A stretch of DNA of 64,000 nucleotides from JAAZPT01 sp034180455 (GTDB lineage Bacteria; Bacillota; Clostridia; Christensenellales; Aristaeellaceae): NCBI GenBank assembly GCA_034180455.1, contig JAXFOG010000031.1:13537-77536 (forward strand), read 5' to 3'. Within the stretch, counting starts at the first letter, position 1; every line of letters starts with the position of its first letter. This document shows, one piece after another, positions 33,735 through 42,692 of the stretch. The notes under the pieces were generated by a model. It searched no databases, was not told the origin of the DNA, and saw only the letters and a program-made list of their open reading frames with translations. The position numbers were made by a program, and so were the translations under genes.

Positions 33735-34754
33735 ATGAAAAAGCTTATTTCAGTTCTTTTAACACTTGTATTGGGTTTTACTCTGATACCCGCTGCATTT
33801 GCTGTAAATGAGGATGTACATGGCGATGTTATGATATATACCTCAATGTACCCCATGGTAGTTGATGCTATGGACGCTGCTCTAAAGAAGGAGTTCCCAA
33901 ACCTTAAGGTAGAATTCTTCTATGGTGGCACAGGAAAAATACAGGATAAGGTAACAGGCGAGATAGCCACAGGTACTTTAGGTTGTGATATGATGTTGGT
34001 TGCAGATCCTTCTTATGCAATAGAGCTTAAAGAGGGTGGATGGCTACATTCATTTGAGATTGAGGAGCCAGAAAAGTTGGCTTATCCTTATGATGAAGAA
34101 GGATATTGGTATCCAGTAAGAATTTGCAACATGGTACTTGCATACAATCCAGAGCTCAAAAATCTAGAAGATCTTCCAAAATCTTATAAGGATTTTGCTG
34201 AAGACGAAAGATTTGCTGGCAGAATTTCAATGGGTAACCCACTTACAAGTGGTACAGCATTGGTAGCAGTTTCAGCTCTTTCTGAAAAATATGGCTATGA
34301 TTATTTTGATAAGCTTGGCAAAAACAAGGTTATGGTAGAGAGTGGCTCCACTGCAGTTTCAAAATTGGAAAGTGGTGAGTGCGACGAGATCATGATCCTT
34401 GAGGAAAGCATACTACAAAGACGCAAGGAAGACCATTCTAAGGTTGCAGTAATCTATCCAGAAGATGGCAATATCATTGCTCCATCACCTGTTATGATAA
34501 TAGATGAAGCAAAGAGCTTAAATGTAAATACCGAAGCATGTGAAGCCCTTGCAAATTGGATGCTAAGCGAAGCTGGTCAGGAGCTTATAGTAGATGGTTA
34601 TATGCATTCAGTAATAAAAGACTTCCCGAAGTATCCATATGACTCAATAGAGACAAGTAAAATTATGGAAAATACTATGCCTGTAGATTGGGTACAAACC
34701 TATCACAACAGGGAAGAGATTAGAAACGAATTCCAAGAACGTGTAACTCAGTAA
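33735..34754 (+). CDS. ABC transporter binding protein, FbpA/AfuA type
   Basis: 339 residues. Signal peptide with an AFA signal peptidase I site (LIPAAFA, about 19-25) and no lipobox. The body is of the iron/thiamine/phosphosugar binding class: MIYTSMYPMVVDAM, FFYGGTGKIQDKV, GCDMMLVADPSY and NPLTSGTALVAVSAL. Members carry Fe3+, thiamine, or sugar phosphates (AfuA of Actinobacillus). Tyrosine pairs typical of Fe3+ coordination were not evident. The operon also holds a phosphatase and a glycerol-3-phosphate-dehydrogenase-like oxidase, which favours a phosphorylated substrate. A hairpin (34775-34792) separates it from the permease gene. Confidence 0.88.
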   Translation: MKKLISVLLTLVLGFTLIPAAFAVNEDVHGDVMIYTSMYPMVVDAMDAALKKEFPNLKVEFFYGGTGKIQDKVTGEIATGTLGCDMMLVADPSYAIELKEGGWLHSFEIEEPEKLAYPYDEEGYWYPVRICNMVLAYNPELKNLEDLPKSYKDFAEDERFAGRISMGNPLTSGTALVAVSALSEKYGYDYFDKLGKNKVMVESGSTAVSKLESGECDEIMILEESILQRRKEDHSKVAVIYPEDGNIIAPSPVMIIDEAKSLNVNTEACEALANWMLSEAGQELIVDGYMHSVIKDFPKYPYDSIETSKIMENTMPVDWVQTYHNREEIRNEFQERVTQ

Positions 34755-34774
34755 TAGTTCCATTATGACTTTAA

Positions 34775-34792
34775 GGGGGGCTTAGGCTCCCC
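34775..34792 (+). terminator. Intra-operon hairpin after the AfuA/FbpA-type gene
   Basis: Short G/C-rich stem (GGGGGGC with GGCTCCCC, one G-U pair) and loop TTAG, without a proper T-run. Likely an attenuator or mRNA stabiliser like those after the other two binding-protein genes in the window. Confidence 0.45.
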
Positions 34793-34819
34793 ATAATCTT
34801 TATTAAGAAAGGATTCAAG

Positions 34820-37297
34820 ATGGATATTAAAAAGGATAACAAGAGGGCGATATTTTCAAAGTCTATGCTCGCCGCAATCTTTTTAATAGCGCTTCTGCTT
34901 ACATACTTTGGAATAGATGGTTTGAAGCTCTATAATCGCACGGATTTCCATGATAGCTCTGCTTTTCGTTTCATAAGCAATGTAGCAGTTCCGATAGATA
35001 ACTACTACGACAACTTGAATGAAAAAGTAAATGGCCTTGATAGTATGGACGAAAGTGCAGAGAAGGCACTTAATTTTATTTGGTCAAGTCTTGCCAAGGA
35101 AGACAGAGTTGCTGATGTGGAGCGTATAAAGGCAGAGACCTCTGGCAAAAAGTACAGTGAGGCTTTGTGGCAGAGACTTATATTTGCAAATGCTCTTGAT
35201 GGCAAGAAGATAAAGGAAAGCCTAAAAAGAGAATACTTCTCTATGTCTGCATCAGAGCAGGATGCTGTAATAGCAAACATAGTTGCTTATCTTAAAGGCG
35301 AAGTTGATGAGCTAGATCCGTTGGTTAAAAAGATCGTTGGTAAAAAAAGTGGTGATGAGCAAATCGCTACACTCATTCAGTCACTTATGCTATTTACCGG
35401 CAGCGAAGATGCCTTTATAAAACCACAGGAAGAATCAATAAAAGGCCTAAAAAAGACAGCTAGAACAGTTGATTCAAAAATATTTGCTGCAGAGCTTGCA
35501 GAGAGTGATGCTGTAAATGGATTCAGGGCATTTACAATCACTAATTCAAAGACTTTTTTGTTGTTTGCATGCCTATTAGTTATAAATGTAATTATACTTC
35601 TATTAAATTGTCTTAAAACTCATGATTGGTTTATAGATGCCAAATGGATACTGATACTGCTTATAGTAGACTTTTTGTTAGTATTCCAGCTACTTCCTAT
35701 GATATATATGATAATTAAATCGTTATTCCCAGAAGGTAGCTTTACACTTAATACTTTTAAGCGTCTATATACTTATACTATGAACCTTGAAGCCATGAGA
35801 AATACGTTGATCGTGGCATTCTTTACCATGATATTCGGAACTCTTATAGCATTCCCGCTTGCATGGCTCGTAGGCAGAACAGATCTTTATGGCAAAAAGT
35901 TCTTTAGATCGTTGTTCGTGCTTACATATATGGTGCCTCCGTATGTTGGAGCAATGGCATGGCTTAGATTGCTAAACCCAAATGTGGGCACAATGAATCA
36001 GGTGCTAAGGTTAATATTCCGTATGGGAGATATGCCAGGACCTATAAACATATACTCCATTGGTGGACTTATTTGGGTACTTACATGTTTCTACTATCCA
36101 TACGCCTTTATTACACTTTCAAGAGCTATGGAGAAGATGGATCCATCATTAGAGGAGGCAAGTAAGATATCTGGCGCAAGCCCAATGCTTACAGTTATGA
36201 AGATCACCCTTCCTATGACATTCCCATCTCTTATCGCAGGTGCTTTGCTAGTATTTATAAGCGCAGCTAGTGCTTATGGTATATGTTCTATAATAGGCGT
36301 ACCAGGCAAGGTGCATACAGTTACTACAAGAATTGTAGAATATATGGGACTTGGCGAAAAAGGTGTAAACGACGCTACGGGACTTGCAGTATTCCTAATG
36401 CTATTATCTATGATAATACTGTATATTTCAGACGTTGTAATTGCAAAGAAACAGTATATTACAGTATCGGGCAAATCCACAAGGCCTACCATAGTAGAGC
36501 TAGGAAAGTGGAGAAAGCCTCTTACAGTACTGGTAAGTCTATTTGCAATAATTGTGGTATTTATACCATTCCTAACCATACTTGTTACTTCTTTCAAGTT
36601 TGACCTTGGAAAGAGTCTATTTGACAAGAGCAACTTTACATTTACACAATGGAGCAAGATATTCTCCAGAGATGAAACAATTATGTGTCTAAGGAATTCC
36701 GTTGTGTTTAGTATAATATCTTCTACGGTAGGTATAGTAGTAGCTATTACAATGAGTTATCTGTTGCAGCGCACAACTATATCTGGCAAAAAGATACCAG
36801 ACTTCTTGATTACATTAGGATCAAGCACACCTTCTGTTGTAGTTGCTCTAGGCTTAATTATGACCATGAAGGGTTCGTTTGGCGTAAACATATACAATAC
36901 GCCTACTATAATAATCGTGGCATACCTTATAAAGTATCTTATGATGGGCATGAGGACGGTAGTATCTTCTATGTCGCAGATACATCCATCTCTTGAGGAA
37001 TGCTCTCAGATATCTGGAGCAAGCTGGTTTAAGACCATGTTCAAGATAACTGGACCTCTTATTTTCCCATCAATAGCAGCAGGCTGGTTCTTGATATTTA
37101 TACCATGTTTCTATGAGCTGAGCATGACTACATTACTTTATTCTAACACTACAAAGACAATAGGATATCAGCTTTATGAATATTGGACATTCCACAGTCA
37201 GCCACAGGCCTGTGCTATGGCATTTGGCATACTGATTATGGTAGTTGCACTTAACACACTACTTAATAAGGTTACTCACGGAGAGTTCTCAATATAG
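34820..37297 (+). CDS. Fused double ABC permease, FbpB/AfuB type, with a large extracytoplasmic insert
   Basis: 825 residues combining two BPD_transp_1 permease halves, each with an EAA loop (EEASKISGASPMLTVMKITLP; EECSQISGASWFKTMFKITGP). Unusually, the first membrane segment (about 13-31) is followed by about 210 hydrophilic, mostly helical residues before the next segment (about 243-265). With the N-terminus inside, this places a soluble domain outside the membrane. Typical FbpB-type permeases have only a short loop here. The gene follows the binding-protein gene and is 13 bases from the ATPase gene. Confidence 0.9.
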   Translation: MDIKKDNKRAIFSKSMLAAIFLIALLLTYFGIDGLKLYNRTDFHDSSAFRFISNVAVPIDNYYDNLNEKVNGLDSMDESAEKALNFIWSSLAKEDRVADVERIKAETSGKKYSEALWQRLIFANALDGKKIKESLKREYFSMSASEQDAVIANIVAYLKGEVDELDPLVKKIVGKKSGDEQIATLIQSLMLFTGSEDAFIKPQEESIKGLKKTARTVDSKIFAAELAESDAVNGFRAFTITNSKTFLLFACLLVINVIILLLNCLKTHDWFIDAKWILILLIVDFLLVFQLLPMIYMIIKSLFPEGSFTLNTFKRLYTYTMNLEAMRNTLIVAFFTMIFGTLIAFPLAWLVGRTDLYGKKFFRSLFVLTYMVPPYVGAMAWLRLLNPNVGTMNQVLRLIFRMGDMPGPINIYSIGGLIWVLTCFYYPYAFITLSRAMEKMDPSLEEASKISGASPMLTVMKITLPMTFPSLIAGALLVFISAASAYGICSIIGVPGKVHTVTTRIVEYMGLGEKGVNDATGLAVFLMLLSMIILYISDVVIAKKQYITVSGKSTRPTIVELGKWRKPLTVLVSLFAIIVVFIPFLTILVTSFKFDLGKSLFDKSNFTFTQWSKIFSRDETIMCLRNSVVFSIISSTVGIVVAITMSYLLQRTTISGKKIPDFLITLGSSTPSVVVALGLIMTMKGSFGVNIYNTPTIIIVAYLIKYLMMGMRTVVSSMSQIHPSLEECSQISGASWFKTMFKITGPLIFPSIAAGWFLIFIPCFYELSMTTLLYSNTTKTIGYQLYEYWTFHSQPQACAMAFGILIMVVALNTLLNKVTHGEFSI

Positions 37298-37310
37298 ATA
37301 GGAGCATAAT

Positions 37311-38384
37311 ATGGCAAAGGTTGAAATAAATAACGTTGTAAAAGCGTTTGGAGAAAACGTAGTAATAAAAGACTTTACTCAGGTCTTTAATGACGGAAAA
37401 TTCGTTACATTGCTTGGCCCTTCTGGATGTGGCAAAACAACAATGCTTAGAATGATAGCTGGTTTTGAAAGGCCTACAAGCGGAACTATAAAGATAGGCG
37501 ACAAAGTAGTAAACGGCGAAAAACTGTTTATTCCACCAGAAAAACGTGATATAGGAATGGTATTCCAAAGCTATGCTGTATGGCCTCACATGACCGTATT
37601 TGAAAACGTGGCTTATCCACTTACTATAAAGCGTATGAACAAAGAAGAAATAAAGCGTGCAGTAGAAAAAGTATTGGGGATAGTACATCTTAGCCAATAT
37701 GCAGATCGTATACCAAGCATGCTATCTGGTGGTCAGCAGCAAAGAGTTGCGCTAGCACGTGCTCTTGTAGCAAGCCCAAAGATACTTCTGCTGGATGAAC
37801 CACTAAGTAACCTTGATGCAAAGTTGCGTGAGAGCATGCGCTTTGAGATAAAGGAGATTCAGCAAGAGCTAGATATTACAGTAGTGTATGTTACACATGA
37901 TCAGACAGAAGCTATGGCAATGAGTGACAGAATAATACTTTTAAATAAGGGTATTATTCAGCAAGTAGGAACACCTGAGGAAATATACAATACTCCAGTC
38001 AATCAGTTTGTAGCAGACTTCCTTGGCAAGGTAAACTTCATAAAAGGTATGGCTGGCTCTGGTGTAGTGGATATTACTGGCACAGGTCAAAAGATGGTCT
38101 ATGATAACGAAAAGAAAGGCAATGTTGAGCTTGCAGTAAGACCTGAAAATATAGAAGTTAGCAAAACAGAGGGAGACATTAAGGGCAAGATTGTGAGCCT
38201 ATTCTATCTAGGAGACATACTGGATATTACAGTGCTTGCAGGTAGTGTAAGGATTCGTGTGGTGCTTACACCAGACTATTATGGCAAGCTACATATGGGT
38301 GATGAGGTATATCTAAAGTTCAAGAAATATCTTGTATTTGAGGATACTGGATCATTAGAGGAGCAACTGCAGATAGTCACCTGA
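37311..38384 (+). CDS. ABC transporter ATPase, FbpC/PotA type
   Basis: 357 residues. Walker A GPSGCGKTT (about 37-45), Q-loop region MVFQSYAVWPHMTV, signature LSGGQQQRVALARAL (about 138-152) and Walker B LLLDEPLSNLD are intact, followed by the switch histidine in VYVTHDQTEAM. The C-terminal 120 residues form the TOBE-type regulatory domain (VELAVRPENIEV). It drives the fused permease upstream. Confidence 0.94.
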   Translation: MAKVEINNVVKAFGENVVIKDFTQVFNDGKFVTLLGPSGCGKTTMLRMIAGFERPTSGTIKIGDKVVNGEKLFIPPEKRDIGMVFQSYAVWPHMTVFENVAYPLTIKRMNKEEIKRAVEKVLGIVHLSQYADRIPSMLSGGQQQRVALARALVASPKILLLDEPLSNLDAKLRESMRFEIKEIQQELDITVVYVTHDQTEAMAMSDRIILLNKGIIQQVGTPEEIYNTPVNQFVADFLGKVNFIKGMAGSGVVDITGTGQKMVYDNEKKGNVELAVRPENIEVSKTEGDIKGKIVSLFYLGDILDITVLAGSVRIRVVLTPDYYGKLHMGDEVYLKFKKYLVFEDTGSLEEQLQIVT

Positions 38385-38416
38385 TATAAAAATTTATAAA
38401 TTAGGAAGACGTATAT

Positions 38417-39115
38417 ATGACAATAACTAGTAAAGATTGGGCAGAGATACTGCTCAGGATTTTCATCGCCGTACTTATCGGTGGTGTAATAGGGATAGAG
38501 AGAGAATACAAAAATCGTCCAGCGGGAATGCGTACACATGTGCTTGTGGCACTGGGTTCTATGAGCATGGCACTTTTAGAGAGCTTGATTAGAGGTGGAC
38601 TTGATCCCACAGAATCAAACTTTATGCTTAACGCTGGTAGAATAACATCACAGGTTATAAGTGGCATAGGCTTTCTTGGCGCTGGAACAATATTTATTTC
38701 AAAGCGCAAAATAGGTGGGCTTACCACTGCGGCAAGTTTGTGGTGCACTGCATGTATGGGATTGCTGGTAGGCTATGGTTATTACATGGTTGCTCTAGCA
38801 ATGAGCGTGCTGGTAGTGCTTACTCTTGCTATATTGCAAAAGGTAGTGCGTGTTAATGCTATAAAGTCTTTGGAAGTACTTTTTACAGACAGAAATGAAA
38901 CCATGGAATTTATAAATAATTTTTTCCAGCAGATGAATATTAAGGTGCTTGACGTAGACTTTTATGTAGAGAATTCTGATGTTGGCAAAAAGGCGCAGAA
39001 TATCTACAAGAATATCTATACCTTGAAGCTACCATCAAATGTTCATTACACAAGCGTAGTAGTGCATCTTTCAGAGTATTCGCACATAAGAGCTGTGCAT
39101 ACTAGAAACGTATAA
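38417..39115 (+). CDS. MgtC/SapB family membrane protein
   Basis: 232 residues. The N-terminal MgtC domain has 4-5 membrane segments with the hallmark blocks GGVIGIEREYKNRPAGMRTHVLVALGS (about 20-46), ISGIGFLGAGTIF and GLTTAASLWCTACMGLLVG. A C-terminal ACT-like soluble domain (about 150-232) follows. MgtC proteins influence Mg2+ and phosphate homeostasis and the proton-ATPase in pathogens; their role in a transport-metabolism operon like this is unclear. It sits between importer and enzyme genes on the same strand. Confidence 0.92.
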   Translation: MTITSKDWAEILLRIFIAVLIGGVIGIEREYKNRPAGMRTHVLVALGSMSMALLESLIRGGLDPTESNFMLNAGRITSQVISGIGFLGAGTIFISKRKIGGLTTAASLWCTACMGLLVGYGYYMVALAMSVLVVLTLAILQKVVRVNAIKSLEVLFTDRNETMEFINNFFQQMNIKVLDVDFYVENSDVGKKAQNIYKNIYTLKLPSNVHYTSVVVHLSEYSHIRAVHTRNV

Positions 39116-39118
39116 AAT

Positions 39119-39958
39119 ATGAACATAACTTCAAATGAAAAAATAAATGCAGCGATGTCCAAGGACAAAACGCCATTAAAAAATAAAAAACTATGGCTTT
39201 TGGATATGGACGGAACGATATTTATTGATAATGATTTAATAAGTGGTGCTCTTGATATGCTTTCACAGATAAAAGAAAATGGTGGAAGATATGTTTTCAT
39301 GAGCAACAACTCCTCAAAGTCTGTAGACGATTATATTAAAAAGCTTAGTGGTATGGGTATAGAGGTAGACAGAGATAGCTTTTATATATCGTCTCAGGCT
39401 GCTGCAAAATACATAAAAACCAATTATCCTGGTAAAAAGGTCTACTGTATGGGCACGCAATCACTTGTGTCGGAGTTAAAGCGTGAGAATATAAACGTAT
39501 ATACCGAAAATACGGGTGATATTGATATTGTTCTGCTTGGATATGATACAGAGCTTAACTACAAAAAGCTGGTAGATATATGCCAAATTATGCAGCCTGA
39601 TACAGTATACATAGCTACCAATCCTGACTTTGTATGCCCTGCAAAACCACGATTCTTGCCAGACTGTGGAGCTATGAGCCGAATGTTGGAGTATGCGTTG
39701 CATAGACTTCCTAAGTTTTTGGGAAAACCACATGAATATATGATCGATGATCTTATGGAAAAATTCCATTACAGCAAGGAAGAAACGGTTATTGTGGGTG
39801 ATAGACTTTACACTGACATAGCCTGTGCAAAAAATTCTAATATAGAGAGTGTGTGCGTTCTAAGTGGAGAGGCTACTATTTGTGATATAATAGAGAGTGA
39901 TATCGTAGCAGACTATATTGTAGATAGCGTAAAAGATATTTATAAGAATATACAATAA
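39119..39958 (+). CDS. HAD-IIA family phosphatase (NagD/AraL type)
   Basis: 279 residues. HAD motif I LWLLDMDGTIFIDND (about 23-37) contains the nucleophile and acid aspartates; motif II FMSNNSSKS; motif III near FLGKPHEYM; motif IV IVGDRLYTDIACAKN. Members dephosphorylate small phosphosugars, glycerol phosphate or 4-nitrophenyl phosphate. The upstream ATG has a weak ribosome site, and an internal ATG (residue 12) is possible. The place between transporter and G3P-oxidase-like genes suggests action on the imported compound. Confidence 0.9.
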   Translation: MNITSNEKINAAMSKDKTPLKNKKLWLLDMDGTIFIDNDLISGALDMLSQIKENGGRYVFMSNNSSKSVDDYIKKLSGMGIEVDRDSFYISSQAAAKYIKTNYPGKKVYCMGTQSLVSELKRENINVYTENTGDIDIVLLGYDTELNYKKLVDICQIMQPDTVYIATNPDFVCPAKPRFLPDCGAMSRMLEYALHRLPKFLGKPHEYMIDDLMEKFHYSKEETVIVGDRLYTDIACAKNSNIESVCVLSGEATICDIIESDIVADYIVDSVKDIYKNIQ

Positions 39959-39970
39959 GGAGAGGGATCC

Positions 39971-41431
39971 ATGTACAGTGATATTGTAATAATTGGAGCC
40001 GGAGTAGTAGGTTGTGGACTAGCAAGAGAGCTATCTCGTTACAATGCAAGCGTAAGAGTGCTTGAAGCAGGCTATGACGTTGCAGAAAGTTCAAGCCGAG
40101 CCAATAGTGGTATAGTACATGCAGGGTATGACTGCGTGCCTGGTACAAATAAGGCAAAATTTAATGTGGAAGGCGCAAAGATGTATCCTAAGCTTGTTGA
40201 AGAGCTTGGAGTACCATATAAGCATTGGGGAGCAATGATTATAGGCTTTGACGAATCCGATAAAAAAACTTTAGAAAAACTATTGCAACAGGGTATAGAG
40301 AACGGTGTTGAGCAACTAGAAATCATTGATGGAAAAAAGGCACTAGAGCTAGAGCCAAATCTCAATCCTGAAGTTACATGGGCATTGCATGTGCCTACAA
40401 GTGCTATAGTAAGTCCATACGAAATGAACTATGCACTTGCAGATAACGCAGTAGAAAATGGCGTAGATATAGTACTAGAAACTAAGGTTTCAAGTCTATA
40501 TAATGATGGTGAACTTTGGCAGATACGCACAGATAACGGAGATTTCAGCGCAAAATGCGTAATAAACTGTGCAGGCTTATTTAGTGCAAATATTCATAAT
40601 CAAATAAGTGATGTAAAGTATAAAATTATTCCCAGAAAGGGAGAGTATTTTATGCTTGATAGAATGCACCCTCTGCCATTTAAGCACACTATTTTTCAAA
40701 CTCCTGGCAAAATGGGTAAGGGCGTATTAGTAAGCCCAACTGTACATGGCAATACATTCTTAGGACCATCATCAAATGATGTAGAAGATTTTTATGATAC
40801 CACAACCGATCCAGAAGTGCTGGATTTCGTTTTTGAAAAAAGCAAACGTACATGGCCTGGCGCCAACAAACGCAATGTTGTTACCACATTCTCAGGTCTT
40901 AGAGCCCATGAAGAAAATGGCGACTTTGTTATAGGCAGAGTAAGTGGAGCAAAAAATGCATACGAGGCTCTTGGAATAGAGAGCCCAGGACTATCTGCAA
41001 TGCCTGCAATTGCAAAGTATTTGAGCAATATGCTTGCAGAAGATATGAACCTTAGCCAAAAGAAAGATTGGATAAAGCCAACAAAGCGCAAAAAATACTT
41101 TATTGATATGACTGAGGAAGAAAGACAGGCAGTAATAGCAGAAAACAATGACTATGCCCAAATGGTATGCAGATGCGAGCAGGTTACTGAAGCTGAAATA
41201 CGCGAAGCTATACGCAGACCAATGGGAGCAAGGACAGTAGACGGAATAAAACGTAGAATAAGAGCTGGAGCTGGACGTTGCCAGGGTGGATTCTGTTCTC
41301 CTAGAGTAATTCAGATACTTGCTGAGGAATTGCATATTTCACAATTGGATGTATGCAAGTTTAGCAAAAAGAGCAAGTTTTTTGTAGGAAAGGTGTCAGA
41401 CTTTGCCATAAAGGAGGATAGCCATGAATAA
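39971..41431 (+). CDS. FAD-dependent oxidoreductase, anaerobic glycerol-3-phosphate dehydrogenase (GlpA)-like
   Basis: 486 residues. N-terminal FAD-binding IVIIGAGVVGCGLARELSRYN (about 5-25) and a DAO-type catalytic domain with SSRANSGIVHAGYD, characteristic of GlpA/GlpD. The C-terminal BFD-like [2Fe-2S] domain (about 395-455) contains CRCEQVTEAEIREAIRRP and GRCQGGFCSPRV with four cysteines in a C-x-C ... C-x4-C arrangement. It would oxidise glycerol-3-phosphate or a similar 2-hydroxy compound. It overlaps the next gene by 8 bases, pointing to a complex of the two subunits. Confidence 0.88.
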   Translation: MYSDIVIIGAGVVGCGLARELSRYNASVRVLEAGYDVAESSSRANSGIVHAGYDCVPGTNKAKFNVEGAKMYPKLVEELGVPYKHWGAMIIGFDESDKKTLEKLLQQGIENGVEQLEIIDGKKALELEPNLNPEVTWALHVPTSAIVSPYEMNYALADNAVENGVDIVLETKVSSLYNDGELWQIRTDNGDFSAKCVINCAGLFSANIHNQISDVKYKIIPRKGEYFMLDRMHPLPFKHTIFQTPGKMGKGVLVSPTVHGNTFLGPSSNDVEDFYDTTTDPEVLDFVFEKSKRTWPGANKRNVVTTFSGLRAHEENGDFVIGRVSGAKNAYEALGIESPGLSAMPAIAKYLSNMLAEDMNLSQKKDWIKPTKRKKYFIDMTEEERQAVIAENNDYAQMVCRCEQVTEAEIREAIRRPMGARTVDGIKRRIRAGAGRCQGGFCSPRVIQILAEELHISQLDVCKFSKKSKFFVGKVSDFAIKEDSHE

Positions 41432-42689
41432 GGATATTGATTTGCTTATTGTAGGTGGTGGTCCTGCAGGTCTTGCAGCAGCAGTTGCAGCAAGGGAAGC
41501 AGGTATAGAAGATATACTTATTGTAGAGCGTGAGGAAAGACTTGGTGGAATATTAAAGCAGTGCATACACAACGGCTTTGGCTTACATCGCTTTAATGTA
41601 GAAATGACGGGTCCAGAATATGCTCAAAAGTATATTGATATGGTAGATGAGCTTAAAATTCCATATATTTGCAACTGCACAGTGCTTAATATCACACACG
41701 ATAGAAAGGCCCTATGCGTAAGTCGTGAGCAAGGCCTTGTAACATATAATGCAAAAGCTATTATACTTGCTATGGGATGTAGAGAGCGTCCAGCTGGTGC
41801 ACTTGCGATATCTGGTACTCGTTGCGCTGGCGTGTTTAGCGCTGGAACTGCCCAAAGATTTGTAAACCTTGAGGGTCTTATGCCAGGCAAGGAAATAGTG
41901 ATACTTGGCTCTGGAGATATAGGACTTATAATGGCTAGACGTATGACTCTGCAAGGCGCTCATGTAAAAGCAGTTGTAGAGCTTATGCCTTTTTCTAGTG
42001 GGCTAAACAGAAACATAGTGCAGTGCTTGGAGGACTATAATATTCCTCTGTATCTTGAGCATACAGTTACAAGACTGCATGGCAAAGACAGACTTACAGG
42101 CGTAAGCATTTGCAAGGTGGATAAGAACAGAAATCCAATACCAGAAAGTGAAATGTACTTTGATTGCGATACACTGTTGCTGTCAGTAGGCCTAATTCCT
42201 GAAAATGAGCTTAGTGAGAGCGCAGGAGTAGAGCTTTCTCCACTTACAAGGGGAGCCGTAGTTGGTGATGATCTAATGACTAGCGTTGATGGTATATACT
42301 CTTGTGGAAATGTTTTGCATGTGCACGATCTAGTAGACTTTGTTTCTGATGAAAGCGCAAAGGCTGGAAAGGCAGCAGCAAAGTTTATTCGTGAGGGTAA
42401 GACTCCTCGTAAACGTATAAAAGTAAATGATGGCTTTGGAGTGCGTGGAGCAGTGCCACAGTTTATCAATATACCTGATAAAGACGAAAAGGCTGAACCA
42501 ATACAAATAATGTTCAGAGTAGATAAGGTGTATGAAAACGCTAGAATAAGCATAAAAAGTGGCGAAAATGAAATTTATGGTGTAAAGAAGCGCATATTGA
42601 CTCCGGGTGAGATGGCAGATATAAAGCTTAAAGCTGAAATTATTTCATCAATAGAAGACAAGCCACTTACAATAGAGATAGAGGAGTAA
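41424..42689 (+). CDS. Pyridine nucleotide-disulfide-type FAD oxidoreductase subunit (GlpB/HcnB-like)
   Basis: 421 residues. Two nucleotide-binding folds are seen: LLIVGGGPAGLAAAVAAREAG (about 7-27) for FAD and IVILGSGDIGLIMARRM (about 158-174) for NAD(P). AMGCRERPAG and DGIYSCGNVLHVHDLVD are family blocks. These proteins accompany GlpA-like subunits and pass electrons onward. The start has an AAAGGAGG site inside the previous gene. The last 80 residues are a distinct C-terminal extension seen in this class. Confidence 0.87.
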   Translation: MNKDIDLLIVGGGPAGLAAAVAAREAGIEDILIVEREERLGGILKQCIHNGFGLHRFNVEMTGPEYAQKYIDMVDELKIPYICNCTVLNITHDRKALCVSREQGLVTYNAKAIILAMGCRERPAGALAISGTRCAGVFSAGTAQRFVNLEGLMPGKEIVILGSGDIGLIMARRMTLQGAHVKAVVELMPFSSGLNRNIVQCLEDYNIPLYLEHTVTRLHGKDRLTGVSICKVDKNRNPIPESEMYFDCDTLLLSVGLIPENELSESAGVELSPLTRGAVVGDDLMTSVDGIYSCGNVLHVHDLVDFVSDESAKAGKAAAKFIREGKTPRKRIKVNDGFGVRGAVPQFINIPDKDEKAEPIQIMFRVDKVYENARISIKSGENEIYGVKKRILTPGEMADIKLKAEIISSIEDKPLTIEIEE

Positions 42690-42692
42690 GCT

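Noticed and set aside
33735..38384. Plain Fe3+ importer (FbpABC) annotation
   Set aside because: The family is mixed, no typical iron-binding tyrosine pair was evident, and the operon enzymes point to a phosphorylated carbon compound.
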